Part shown: positions 1 to 6,098 of the stretch, one piece after another
Numbering within the stretch: position 1 is the first letter of the stretch
How the letters are laid out: every line of letters begins with the position of its first letter
NCBI GenBank assembly: GCA_039914705.1
Contig: JBDSOT010000076.1
Span: 1-10,597 of the forward strand
Direction: 5' to 3'
Origin: JBDSTW01 sp039914705
GTDB taxonomy: Bacteria; Pseudomonadota; Gammaproteobacteria; SURF-13
Length of the DNA: 10,597 nt
Notes under the pieces: model-generated
What the model was told of the DNA's origin: nothing
Seen by the model: only the letters and a program-made list of their open reading frames with translations
Database searches by the model: none
Made by a program: the position numbers and the translations under genes

Positions 1-90
1 TGCAAAGATGTGTTCACGCAGTTGCCGATGGAGTTTGCGGTCGAGGCCACTCAACTGTTGGGGTTGAAATTGGAAGGTAGTGTTGGGTAA
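1..90 (+). CDS. sufB: SufB C-terminal end (Fe-S scaffold subunit), partial
   Basis: Only the last 29 codons and the TAA stop are in the window; the gene begins upstream. The peptide contains CKDVF, then LPMEFAVEA, and ends in LEGSVG, which matches the conserved SufB C-terminus (family knowledge: FCKEV...LPMEFAVEA...EGSVG). SufB pairs with SufD and two SufC ATPases in the SufBC2D complex, the cytoplasmic scaffold on which new Fe-S clusters are built. The downstream sufC, sufD and sufS confirm the identity. Promoter and regulator (often an Rrf2/IscR-type repressor) would lie upstream and cannot be seen. Confidence 0.93.
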   Translation, partial: CKDVFTQLPMEFAVEATQLLGLKLEGSVG

Positions 91-130
91 GGTGCCGAAG
101 GCACCGCACGCCAATACATGGATGTATTGG
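91..130 (+). repeat. Two adjacent perfect hairpins directly after the sufB stop
   Basis: The first hairpin starts at the base after the stop codon: GGTGCC (91-96), loop GAA, GGCACC (100-105). The second follows five bases later: CCAATACAT (111-119), GG, ATGTATTGG (122-130); sterically the loop would be about 4-6 bases. Neither is followed by a T-run, so they do not look like an intrinsic terminator. In the mRNA they would form tandem stems between sufB and sufC. Inference: they could protect upstream mRNA 3' ends, set a processing point, or tune SufB:SufC ratio. They could also be a DNA site. Confidence 0.6.
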
Positions 131-195
131 CCGGTTTATGGAGATGCTATACCTGTCGCGCCAGGGAAGGCCAAGCTAATTTACACGCCGAGTAC

Positions 196-213
196 ACAGG
201 AAACCTGTTAATA
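196..213 (+). promoter_or_regulatory. sufC ribosome binding site inside a small hairpin
   Basis: ACAGG (196-200), AAA loop, CCTGT (204-208) forms a perfect 5-bp stem. The AGGAAA at 198-203 is the only good Shine-Dalgarno match before the ATG at 214, about 10 bases away. This site decides the sufC start. Because AGG lies in the stem, folding could lower sufC initiation; a 5-bp stem is weak, so the effect may be small. Confidence 0.5.
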
Positions 214-1017
214 ATGATTCTTCAAAACAGTAAAACAATATTGGAAGTGCGCGACTTGTCGGCCTCTGTCGCCGGTGTCGGCATTCTGAAAGGTATTAAC
301 CTTACCGTGCGTGCGGGCGAAGTGCACGCCATCATGGGGCCCAACGGCTCGGGCAAAAGTACCTTGGCTAAAGTGCTCGCCGGCCATCCTTCCTACACTG
401 TTACCGGCGGTGATGTTTTGTTCGAGGGTAAGAATCTGTTCGAGATGTCTCCCGAACAACGCGCGCGCGCCGGTATGTTTTTAGCATTCCAGTACCCCAT
501 CGAAATTCCCGGCGTGACGAATAGCGCATTTTTACGTCTTGCCTACAACACGCTGCAAACCGAACGCGGACTCGACGAACTGGATCCGCTGGAGTTCGAT
601 GATTTCGTGCAGGAAAAATTAAAAGTCGTGGAAATGGATGCGAGTTTTCTGGATCGCAGTGTCAATGGCGGTTTTTCCGGCGGCGAAAAGAAGCGTAATG
701 AAATATTGCAAATGGCCGTGCTCGACCCAAGGCTTGCGGTGCTGGATGAGACAGACTCAGGCTTGGATATTGATGCCTTGAGAATTGTGGCAAATGGCGT
801 GAACCGGCTTGCAACTGCGGATAAAGCCATCATTTTAGTGACCCATTACCAGCGCCTGCTGAACTATATCACCCCGGATTTTGTGCACGTTATGGAAGGC
901 GGTCAGATCGTTAAAACTGGCAATAAAGAACTGGCACTTGAACTGGAAACACGCGGCTATGATTGGGTACGCGATGATTATAAAGCGAGCGGTCAAACGG
1001 CTGGGATGCCTGCATGA
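214..1017 (+). CDS. sufC: SufC, ATPase of the SufBCD Fe-S cluster scaffold
   Basis: A 267-residue ABC-type ATPase that powers conformational change in the SufBC2D scaffold; it acts in the cytoplasm, not in transport. Visible motifs: Walker A GPNGSGKST (42-50), Q-loop Q93 in AFQYPIEIPG, signature SGGEKKRNE (155-163), Walker B LAVLDE (174-179) and the switch histidine H211. The ETDSGLD block after Walker B and the YPIEIPGV segment are typical of SufC rather than transporter ATPases. The family is about 250 residues, so length is normal. The frame is open back to an ATG at 118, but that would add 32 unconserved residues encoded by hairpin DNA; ATG 214 has AGGAAA ahead of it. The stop overlaps the sufD start (ATGA), implying translational coupling. 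Confidence 0.96.
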   Translation: MILQNSKTILEVRDLSASVAGVGILKGINLTVRAGEVHAIMGPNGSGKSTLAKVLAGHPSYTVTGGDVLFEGKNLFEMSPEQRARAGMFLAFQYPIEIPGVTNSAFLRLAYNTLQTERGLDELDPLEFDDFVQEKLKVVEMDASFLDRSVNGGFSGGEKKRNEILQMAVLDPRLAVLDETDSGLDIDALRIVANGVNRLATADKAIILVTHYQRLLNYITPDFVHVMEGGQIVKTGNKELALELETRGYDWVRDDYKASGQTAGMPA

Positions 1018-2357
1018 ATGTACACATGGAACTCGTCAAGGACGCGCACGCTGACGATCTTTTACGAAGCGTCAACAACGACTCTGCGTATCTAACCGAA
1101 CCTGGCTGGCTGGTTGAGCTACGCGCCGACGCCAGTGCCTGTGCCAACAGGCTTGCCCTGCCCACAACGCAAGACGAGGAATGGCGCTTTACCGATCTTT
1201 CGCCGCTGCTCAAGGTTTCATTCCAGCCTGCTAATGTAACGCCTGAATTAGAGTTGGCAAACATCGAGCACTTTATCGTGCCCGAGGCTGCAACAAGCCG
1301 CCTGGTGTTCGTCAATGGCATCTATGCGCCGCAACTTTCAGCTTGCGCCAGTTTGCCATCAGGCACCGTAGTAAACAGCCTGGCCGAGGCCATGTCATCA
1401 TACGATGATGTTGTCCGCACCCACATCGGCCAGCTTGCCGATTTTCAACAGGATATATTCAGCGCACTCAACACAAGTTTGCTACACGATGGCGCATTGG
1501 TAATCATACCCAAAGGCCAGGTTGTTTCTGCGCCGATTCACCTGCTCTTCGTTTCCACGCATCAGGAAAACCCGACAGCAGTCTATCCGCGCTGCTTGAT
1601 CGTCGCAGAAAAAGACAGCAGCTTCACACTGATTGAAGATTATGTCAGTCTCGATGGAGACGTGTATTTCACGAATGCCGTAACAGAGATTATCGTTGGT
1701 GAAAACGCCGAGGTGCGACATGCAAAATTGCAGCGCGAGTCCCGCACGGCTTTCCATATTGCGCAGTGTGCGGTAACTCTGGCGCGAGACAGCGTTTATA
1801 CCTCGACTACAGTAACGTTCGGTGCGCGACTTTCGCGCCACAATCTGCACGTGCTTCAAAATGCTGAAGGTGCGCAGTGCACCTTGGACGGCCTGGCGCT
1901 GATCTCTGCGCGCCAGTTGGCCGACACCCATACTTTCATGGATCACGCTCATGCGCACGGTAAGAGCACGCAATTACATAAATGTATCGTGGACGGCGCG
2001 GCGCATGCGGTATTCAGCGGCAAGGTGTTTGTGCGCAAGGGCGCGCAGCTCACTAACTCGGCACAGTCAAACCGAAATTTACTGTTGTCGGACAAGGCGC
2101 GGGTAGATACCAAGCCGCAACTGGAAATATTCGCTGACGACGTGAAATGCGCACATGGGGCAACGGTTGGCCAGCTCGATGAGGAAGAGCTATTTTATTT
2201 AAAGAGCCGTGGCTTGAATGAACTGGCTGCGCGCAACTTGTTGACTTACGCATTTGCCGCCGAACTCATCGACAGAATCCCTATTGCTTCGGTGGTGGAG
2301 CAACTCCGGCAGATAGTATTAACGCAAACGCAGATTGAACTCAGAGAAAAAGCATGA
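1014..2357 (+). CDS. sufD: SufD, Fe-S cluster scaffold subunit
   Basis: A 447-residue cytoplasmic protein that pairs with SufB through beta-helix cores and binds SufC. The N-terminal third is variable. The C-terminal region is diagnostic: FSGKVFVRKGAQLTNSAQSN (334-353), then KPQLEIFADDVKCAHGATVG (367-386), where C379 and H381 correspond to the conserved Cys-x-His implicated in cluster assembly at the SufB-SufD interface, then the FYLKSRGL helix (394-401). E. coli SufD is 423 residues, so this is slightly long. The start ATG 1014 overlaps the sufC stop; an in-frame ATG at 1026 is an alternative that removes four residues. The 3' end overlaps sufS by ATGA. Same operon as sufB, sufC and sufS. 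Confidence 0.95.
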   Translation: MNVHMELVKDAHADDLLRSVNNDSAYLTEPGWLVELRADASACANRLALPTTQDEEWRFTDLSPLLKVSFQPANVTPELELANIEHFIVPEAATSRLVFVNGIYAPQLSACASLPSGTVVNSLAEAMSSYDDVVRTHIGQLADFQQDIFSALNTSLLHDGALVIIPKGQVVSAPIHLLFVSTHQENPTAVYPRCLIVAEKDSSFTLIEDYVSLDGDVYFTNAVTEIIVGENAEVRHAKLQRESRTAFHIAQCAVTLARDSVYTSTTVTFGARLSRHNLHVLQNAEGAQCTLDGLALISARQLADTHTFMDHAHAHGKSTQLHKCIVDGAAHAVFSGKVFVRKGAQLTNSAQSNRNLLLSDKARVDTKPQLEIFADDVKCAHGATVGQLDEEELFYLKSRGLNELAARNLLTYAFAAELIDRIPIASVVEQLRQIVLTQTQIELREKA

Positions 2358-3613
2358 TTACCGCTAACTCTGCACGAACTCAAAGCTCAACCGATGCGTT
2401 GGATATTGCGCGCATCCGCGCTGATTTTCCCATCTTGCAACGCCGCTTCGACGGTAATCCGCTTATCTATCTTGATAACGCCGCCAGCAGTCAGATGCCG
2501 CAGCAGGTTATCGACCGTCTGGTGCATTATCAAACGCATGAACACGCCAATGTGCATCGTGCAGTGCACAGCCTGAGCGAACTTGCGACGGCAGAATATG
2601 AAAATGCGCGCCGCAAGATCATGCATTTTGTGAATGCAAAAGATGAGCGCGAGATTATCTTCACGCGCGGCGCAACCGAGGCGATTAATCTGGTCATGCA
2701 CGGTTACGGGCGCGCGTTTATCGGCGCGGGTGACGAGATCATCATTTCCGCCATGGAGCATCATTCCAATATCGTGCCCTGGCAAATGCTCTGTCAGGAA
2801 AAAGGCGCGGTGTTGCGCGTTATTCCCATGAACGACGCTGGCGAACTGCTGTTCGATGAATATGAGAAATTGCTTAACGAGCACACCAGATTCGTCGCGC
2901 TGACGCATATTTCCAACGCGCTGGGAACCATCAATCCAGTGCGCGAAATGATAGCAGCCGCGCATAAATGGAATGTGCCCGTCCTCCTCGATGGTGCGCA
3001 GGCCGCGCCGCATATTCCAGTGGATGTGCAGGAATTGGATTGCGATTTCTATGTGTTTTCCGGACATAAAATGTGCGGGCCGACCGGCATTGGTGTTCTG
3101 TATGGCAAAACCGCATTGCTGGAAAAAATGCGGCCCTACCAGGGCGGCGGCGACATGATTCTCAGTGTGACCTTCGAGCACACGACGTATAACACAATCC
3201 CCTATAAATTCGAGGCTGGTACGCCAGCGATTGCACCCGCGATCGGCTTGGGCGCTGCAATTGATTATTTAACCGAATTGGGACTCGACCGCATCGCCGC
3301 GTATGAAAACGAATTACTTACCTACGCCACGGCAGAACTCGGCGCCATTAACGGTGTCAGAATCATCGGCACAGCGCAGCACAAAGCGGCAGTGTTATCG
3401 TTCGAGGTCGATGGCATCCATCCGCACGATGTGGGCACGATTCTCGATCAGGATGGCATTGCGATTCGCGCCGGACACCACTGCGCACAGCCTGTCATGC
3501 AGCGCTTCGGCGTGCCTGCCACGGCGCGTGCCTCGTTTGCCTTTTACAATACGTTGGCGGAAGTCGATGCGCTGGTTGATGGCGTGCGTAACGTACAAAG
3601 GATGTTTACCTGA
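2354..3613 (+). CDS. sufS: SufS, group II cysteine desulfurase (PLP)
   Basis: A 419-residue PLP-dependent cysteine desulfurase that converts L-cysteine to L-alanine and holds the sulfur as a persulfide for cluster assembly. Visible: the IYLDNAASSQMP start of the aminotransferase class V fold (38-49), the EHHSNIVPW block (135-143), LLDGAQAAPH (211-220, cofactor Asp), the PLP lysine K239 in SGHK, and RAGHHCAQP (372-380) with catalytic C377. R392 in ATARAS fits the substrate carboxylate arginine. The RAGHHCAQP loop marks group II (SufS/CsdA) rather than group I (IscS/NifS). Group II enzymes need a sulfur acceptor to work well; here the adjacent SufU is the natural partner. Start overlaps the sufD stop (ATGA); stop overlaps sufU (TGATG). 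Confidence 0.96.
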   Translation: MITANSARTQSSTDALDIARIRADFPILQRRFDGNPLIYLDNAASSQMPQQVIDRLVHYQTHEHANVHRAVHSLSELATAEYENARRKIMHFVNAKDEREIIFTRGATEAINLVMHGYGRAFIGAGDEIIISAMEHHSNIVPWQMLCQEKGAVLRVIPMNDAGELLFDEYEKLLNEHTRFVALTHISNALGTINPVREMIAAAHKWNVPVLLDGAQAAPHIPVDVQELDCDFYVFSGHKMCGPTGIGVLYGKTALLEKMRPYQGGGDMILSVTFEHTTYNTIPYKFEAGTPAIAPAIGLGAAIDYLTELGLDRIAAYENELLTYATAELGAINGVRIIGTAQHKAAVLSFEVDGIHPHDVGTILDQDGIAIRAGHHCAQPVMQRFGVPATARASFAFYNTLAEVDALVDGVRNVQRMFT

Positions 3614-4101
3614 TGAGCAATAGCAGACAGCTTTATCAGGAGGTCATCCTCGACCACAACAAGAAGCCACGTAATTTCGGTGAGCTTGACGACGCCAACC
3701 GCAAGGCCGAAGGACACAACCCGCTGTGCGGCGATCACATTACGGTGTCCTTGCGCCTTCAGGATGACATCATCGAAGGCATTGCCTTTCAGGGTCAGAG
3801 CTGCGCAATTTGCAAGGCCTCGGCCTCCATGATGACGACCAACGTCAAAGGAAAAACCGTGCAGGCAGCAGGACATATAATTCAGGAATTCCGCGACATG
3901 GCGACCGGTAAACTCGATACAGAAAACCAACCGCACCAGCTCGGCAGGCTGAGCGTATTCGCGGGCGTGAAAGATTTGCCGTCGCGCGTGAAGTGCGCAA
4001 TTTTACCGTGGCATACTTTATCCGCGGCATTTCATGCTCTCCCCTCCGCGTCCACTGAAGGCAACGACGAGCCGATGAAGTCACTCGTCGGTAACGTTTA
4101 G
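3613..4101 (+). CDS. sufU: SufU, sulfurtransferase / IscU-like partner of SufS
   Basis: A 162-residue IscU-fold protein. It shows the three expected ligand cysteines: C39 in NPLCGD with D41, C64 in GQSCAI, and C128 in PSRVKCAILPW; ASASMMT (69-75) is the usual helix. There is an extra cysteine, C67. The region between the second and third cysteines is longer than in IscU, as in SufU, which in Gram-positive bacteria is a zinc-bound acceptor of sulfur from SufS. The family ranges around 140-160 residues; the tail after residue 145 looks poorly conserved. The 1-base overlap with sufS suggests coupled translation. Inference: SufU replaces SufE here; a scaffold role cannot be excluded. Confidence 0.92.
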   Translation: MSNSRQLYQEVILDHNKKPRNFGELDDANRKAEGHNPLCGDHITVSLRLQDDIIEGIAFQGQSCAICKASASMMTTNVKGKTVQAAGHIIQEFRDMATGKLDTENQPHQLGRLSVFAGVKDLPSRVKCAILPWHTLSAAFHALPSASTEGNDEPMKSLVGNV

Positions 4102-4114
4102 AGGCACTTGAGCC

Positions 4115-4666
4115 ATGCCAAAAATTGCTGAAATCGAAGGCACTCCAAACCCGAACGCGGTAAAGTTCGTGCTTAAGGAACCTTTAACCTGGGGCATTAC
4201 GCGCTCGTTCGATAACGCGGCAGCGGCCGAGTCCGACGCGCTGGCTGCGGCCCTGTTCGCCATTCCGCACGTAAGCAATGTTTTTTACGTGGATCGCTGG
4301 GTAAGCGTCACGCAGGACGGTGGCACGCCCTGGCCGGAACTGCTCAAGCAATTAGCCGTGCCGATCCGCGCGGCGCCGGCGGCGGAGGCATTTGTGCCGG
4401 GTGCGTTCACGCCCCGCAGCATGCCGATAAACGGACAGGAAAATCCACGCCTTACCCGGATCACCGAACTTATCAATGAAAAGATTCGCCCCTATCTGAT
4501 GAGCGACGGCGGTGACCTTGAAGTACTGGAACTCGATGGCAATCAATTGATGGTGCATTATCACGGTGCTTGCGGAAGCTGCCCCAGTTCGCTGGCGGGC
4601 ACCTTATCCGCCATTGAAAATCTGGTGCACACTATCGAACCCGACATCGAAGTCGTCGCCGTATAA
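4115..4666 (+). CDS. Nfu-type Fe-S cluster carrier (Nfu N-domain plus NifU C-domain)
   Basis: A 183-residue two-domain protein. Residues 5-80 fit the Nfu/NifU N-terminal scaffold domain, with the hallmark TPNPNAVKF (10-18) and VSNVFYVDRWVSV (53-65). A linker rich in Ala and Pro follows (81-108). Residues 112-183 are the NifU C-terminal domain: helix ITELINEKIRPYL, DGGDLEVLEL (131-140) and the cluster-binding CxxC, C153-G-S-C156, in ACGSCPSS. Proteins of this layout (Nfu1 class) hold a 4Fe-4S cluster between two monomers and pass it to apo-targets. It starts 13 bases after sufU, with TAGAGG (4099-4104) as ribosome binding site overlapping the sufU stop. Inference: terminal carrier of this SUF operon. 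Confidence 0.9.
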   Translation: MPKIAEIEGTPNPNAVKFVLKEPLTWGITRSFDNAAAAESDALAAALFAIPHVSNVFYVDRWVSVTQDGGTPWPELLKQLAVPIRAAPAAEAFVPGAFTPRSMPINGQENPRLTRITELINEKIRPYLMSDGGDLEVLELDGNQLMVHYHGACGSCPSSLAGTLSAIENLVHTIEPDIEVVAV

Positions 4667-4683
4667 AACTATAAGGAAAAACC

Positions 4684-5004
4684 ATGGCAGAGTGGGTGCC
4701 GGTAGCAAAGACCGCGGAGTTTGTCCCTGGGCAGTGCCGCATCGTGGATGTTGATGGCGCGCGTATCGCCGTATTCAATCTTGGCGGCGAGTATTTTGCG
4801 ATAGAAGATGTCTGCACTCATGACGGTGGTTTGCTGGCGAGCGGTAAACTCAATGGTGACGAAATAATTTGCCCGCGTCATGGCGCGCGTTTTTGCATCA
4901 AGACCGGCGAGGCCCTGAGTGCCCCGGCCTTCGAACCCACCGCAACGTTTCCCGTCAGGATTGAGGCGGGTGAGGTACAGGTTATGGATGATCGCTGGGA
5001 TTGA
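4684..5004 (+). CDS. Rieske-type [2Fe-2S] ferredoxin
   Basis: A 106-residue stand-alone Rieske domain with no signal peptide or membrane segment, so cytoplasmic. The ligands are C44 and H46 in CTHDG and C63 and H66 in CPRHGARF, spaced C-x-H-x16-C-x2-H, which binds a 2Fe-2S cluster with two Cys and two His. The short loops resemble dioxygenase-type ferredoxins and the small subunit of nitrite reductase (NirD) more than the bc1 Rieske protein. No oxygenase gene is nearby. AAGGA (4673-4677) lies seven bases ahead of the ATG, and the gene follows the Nfu gene by 17 bases, so it belongs to the SUF operon. Inference: it may supply electrons for cluster assembly or act as a client; its partner is unknown. 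Confidence 0.92.
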   Translation: MAEWVPVAKTAEFVPGQCRIVDVDGARIAVFNLGGEYFAIEDVCTHDGGLLASGKLNGDEIICPRHGARFCIKTGEALSAPAFEPTATFPVRIEAGEVQVMDDRWD

Positions 5005-5013
5005 GGGCAATTA

Positions 5014-5118
5014 TTAGACACATTGGTGTATTAGGAAAAACTGAGATTTCACTCTCGTCATTCCCGCACGCGGGAATGACGGCCTCTTCAGATATTAGGG
5101 CATACTTAGAGTGTCTAA
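5014..5118. repeat. 8-base inverted repeats flanking a 105-bp non-coding segment
   Basis: TTAGACAC (5014-5021) is repeated inverted and exactly as GTGTCTAA (5111-5118). Between them is the strong palindrome at 5056-5081, and TATTAGG occurs twice (5029-5035 and 5093-5099). There is no coding capacity. The arrangement resembles a small non-autonomous repeat unit, but I see no clear target-site duplication and 8-base arms can arise by chance. Confidence 0.3.
5056..5081. repeat. REP/dRS3-like palindrome
   Basis: CGTCATTCCCGC (5056-5067), AC, GCGGGAATGACG (5070-5081): 12-base perfect arms. The core ATTCCC...GGGAAT is similar to the dispersed dRS3 repeat known from Neisseria, though the centre here is six bases rather than eight; similar elements are common between genes in many proteobacteria. 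There is no T-run after it, so termination on its own is doubtful. It could stabilise the 3' end of the SUF transcript or be simply a dispersed repeat. Confidence 0.7.
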
Positions 5119-5142
5119 CAAAATGAAAACGTGGCACCCATC

Positions 5143-5225
5143 TTCCCTCATCCCCACCCTTCTCCCGAAGGGAGAAGGGCTTTGTCTTCCCTCTCCCTCC
5201 GGGAGAGGGACCGAGGGTGAGGGAA
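5143..5225. repeat. Three-way-junction repeat (outer stem enclosing two 10-bp hairpins)
   Basis: An outer stem pairs TTCCCTCATCC (5143-5153) with GGGTGAGGGAA (5215-5225), 11 pairs with one G-T. Inside are two perfect 10-bp hairpins: CCCTTCTCCC (5157-5166), GAA, GGGAGAAGGG (5170-5179); and TCCCTCTCCC (5188-5197), TCC, GGGAGAGGGA (5201-5210). The two inner hairpins have nearly the same sequence. C+T-rich/G+A-rich modules of this kind (CCCTCACCC...CCTCTCCC) are known as dispersed repeats in many proteobacterial genomes. It lies between the SUF operon and the transaldolase gene and encodes nothing credible. It could block read-through or protect RNA; the first inner hairpin is followed by CTTTGTCTT, a poor terminator tail. 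Confidence 0.75.
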
Positions 5226-5306
5226 TTTTGCGACGCCCTCTGGTCATTTTTGTTAAACGCTGTAAGTACCCAATCTCACTACTTCATATTCCAGCATGGA
5301 GGCAAC

Positions 5307-5954
5307 ATGAAGTTTTTTATCGATAGCGCCCACCTCGACGATATCCGCCACGCCCTGGAACTCGGAATGGTTGACGGCGTTACTACCAACCCCTCATTGA
5401 TCGCCAAAGAAAGCGGCATCAATTTTCACCAGCACATCGCCAAAATATGCACTATCGTCAAGGGCCCGGTCAGTGCCGAAGTCACTGCGCTGGATTGCAA
5501 AGGCATGTTGGCGCAAGGACGGGAGCTGGCTAAGATTGCGCCAAACGTAACCGTTAAAGTACCGCTCACACCCGATGGCCTGAAGGTCTGCCGCGCGTTG
5601 TCAGACGAAGGCACGATGGTCAATGTCACACTGTGCTTTTCCGCAGCGCAAGCTATTTTGGCCGCCAAGGCTGGCGCATCTTTCGTTTCGCCTTTTGTGG
5701 GGCGATTGGATGACGTCGGCCAGAACGGCATGGGCTTGATCGCGGAGATTGTCGAGATATATCAGAACTACGATTGGACGACAGAGATTCTGGTGGCATC
5801 GGTACGCCACCCGATTCACGTCACCGAGGCCGCACGCCTGGGCGCGGATGTAGTCACCCTGGGGATCAAGACCCTCGATCAAATGTTCAAGCACCCCTTG
5901 ACCGATACCGGCATCGAGCTTTTTCTCGCTGACTGGAAGAAGGTCAGCAAATAA
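5307..5954 (+). CDS. tal: Transaldolase, small (TalC/MipB-like) type
   Basis: A 215-residue TIM-barrel aldolase of the short transaldolase/fructose-6-phosphate aldolase family. It would move a three-carbon dihydroxyacetone unit between sugar phosphates in the non-oxidative pentose phosphate pathway. Seen: D6 in FFIDSA, GVTTNPSLIAKE (24-35), the Schiff-base lysine K84 in VTVKVP, NVTLCFSAAQA (106-116) and SPFVGRLDD (128-136). E58 and F130 fall where E. coli fructose-6-phosphate aldolase has Gln59 and Tyr131, which favours true transaldolase activity. GGAGG (5298-5302) precedes ATG 5307 with a short 4-base gap. The frame is open to 5217, but an earlier start would translate the repeat element and adds no family sequence. 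It appears to be a single-gene unit. Confidence 0.93.
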   Translation: MKFFIDSAHLDDIRHALELGMVDGVTTNPSLIAKESGINFHQHIAKICTIVKGPVSAEVTALDCKGMLAQGRELAKIAPNVTVKVPLTPDGLKVCRALSDEGTMVNVTLCFSAAQAILAAKAGASFVSPFVGRLDDVGQNGMGLIAEIVEIYQNYDWTTEILVASVRHPIHVTEAARLGADVVTLGIKTLDQMFKHPLTDTGIELFLADWKKVSK

Positions 5955-6080
5955 CTGCCACTAGATAAGATTATTTGACCATTCTAGTGAAGTCACGGCG
6001 CAAGTGCTTTGAGTGCGCCTTGGGCTGATGTTTAATGCTAATCTACTTCAAATTCCACTTAAGTAATTCCCCTAAAAAAT
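5955..6080. other. tal-opgG gap with two inverted repeats
   Basis: The first inverted repeat is CACTAGA (5959-5965) with TCTAGTG (5983-5989), 17 bases apart, beginning just after the tal stop. The second is GGCGCA (5997-6002) with TGCGCC (6014-6019), 11-base loop. Neither has a T-run, so I do not call a terminator. They could be an operator or weak 3'-end structures. I see no convincing sigma-70 promoter for opgG; TTGGGC (6020-6025) with TACTTC (6044-6049) at 18 bases is the nearest candidate and is poor. Confidence 0.4.
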
Positions 6081-6098
6081 TGAGGAAATTTTTTCATT
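6081..6098 (+). promoter_or_regulatory. opgG ribosome binding site
   Basis: TGAGGAAA (6081-6088) lies 10 bases before ATG 6099. It is the only good Shine-Dalgarno match near the opgG 5' end and decides the start: the next in-frame ATG at 6213, which would give a shorter signal peptide, has no such site. Confidence 0.55.

Noticed and set aside
118..213. N-terminal extension of sufC from ATG 118
   Set aside because: It adds 32 residues not seen in SufC, reads through the second hairpin, and has no ribosome binding site; ATG 214 has one.
1482..1973. 163-codon antisense ORF
   Set aside because: Opposite sufD, with no ribosome binding site or family resemblance that I can see.
2387..3181. 264-codon antisense ORF
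   Set aside because: It lies entirely opposite sufS, whose motifs are intact, and has no recognisable protein features.
5056..5081. Palindrome as the terminator of the SUF operon
   Set aside because: No T-run follows on either strand; it fits a dispersed repeat better.
5217..5306. N-terminal extension of the transaldolase
   Set aside because: The added residues come from the repeat element and gap; family members start at MKFFIDSA, and GGAGG precedes ATG 5307.
5111..5326. 71-codon ORF on the + strand
   Set aside because: It is the translation of the repeat element itself, with no family signal.
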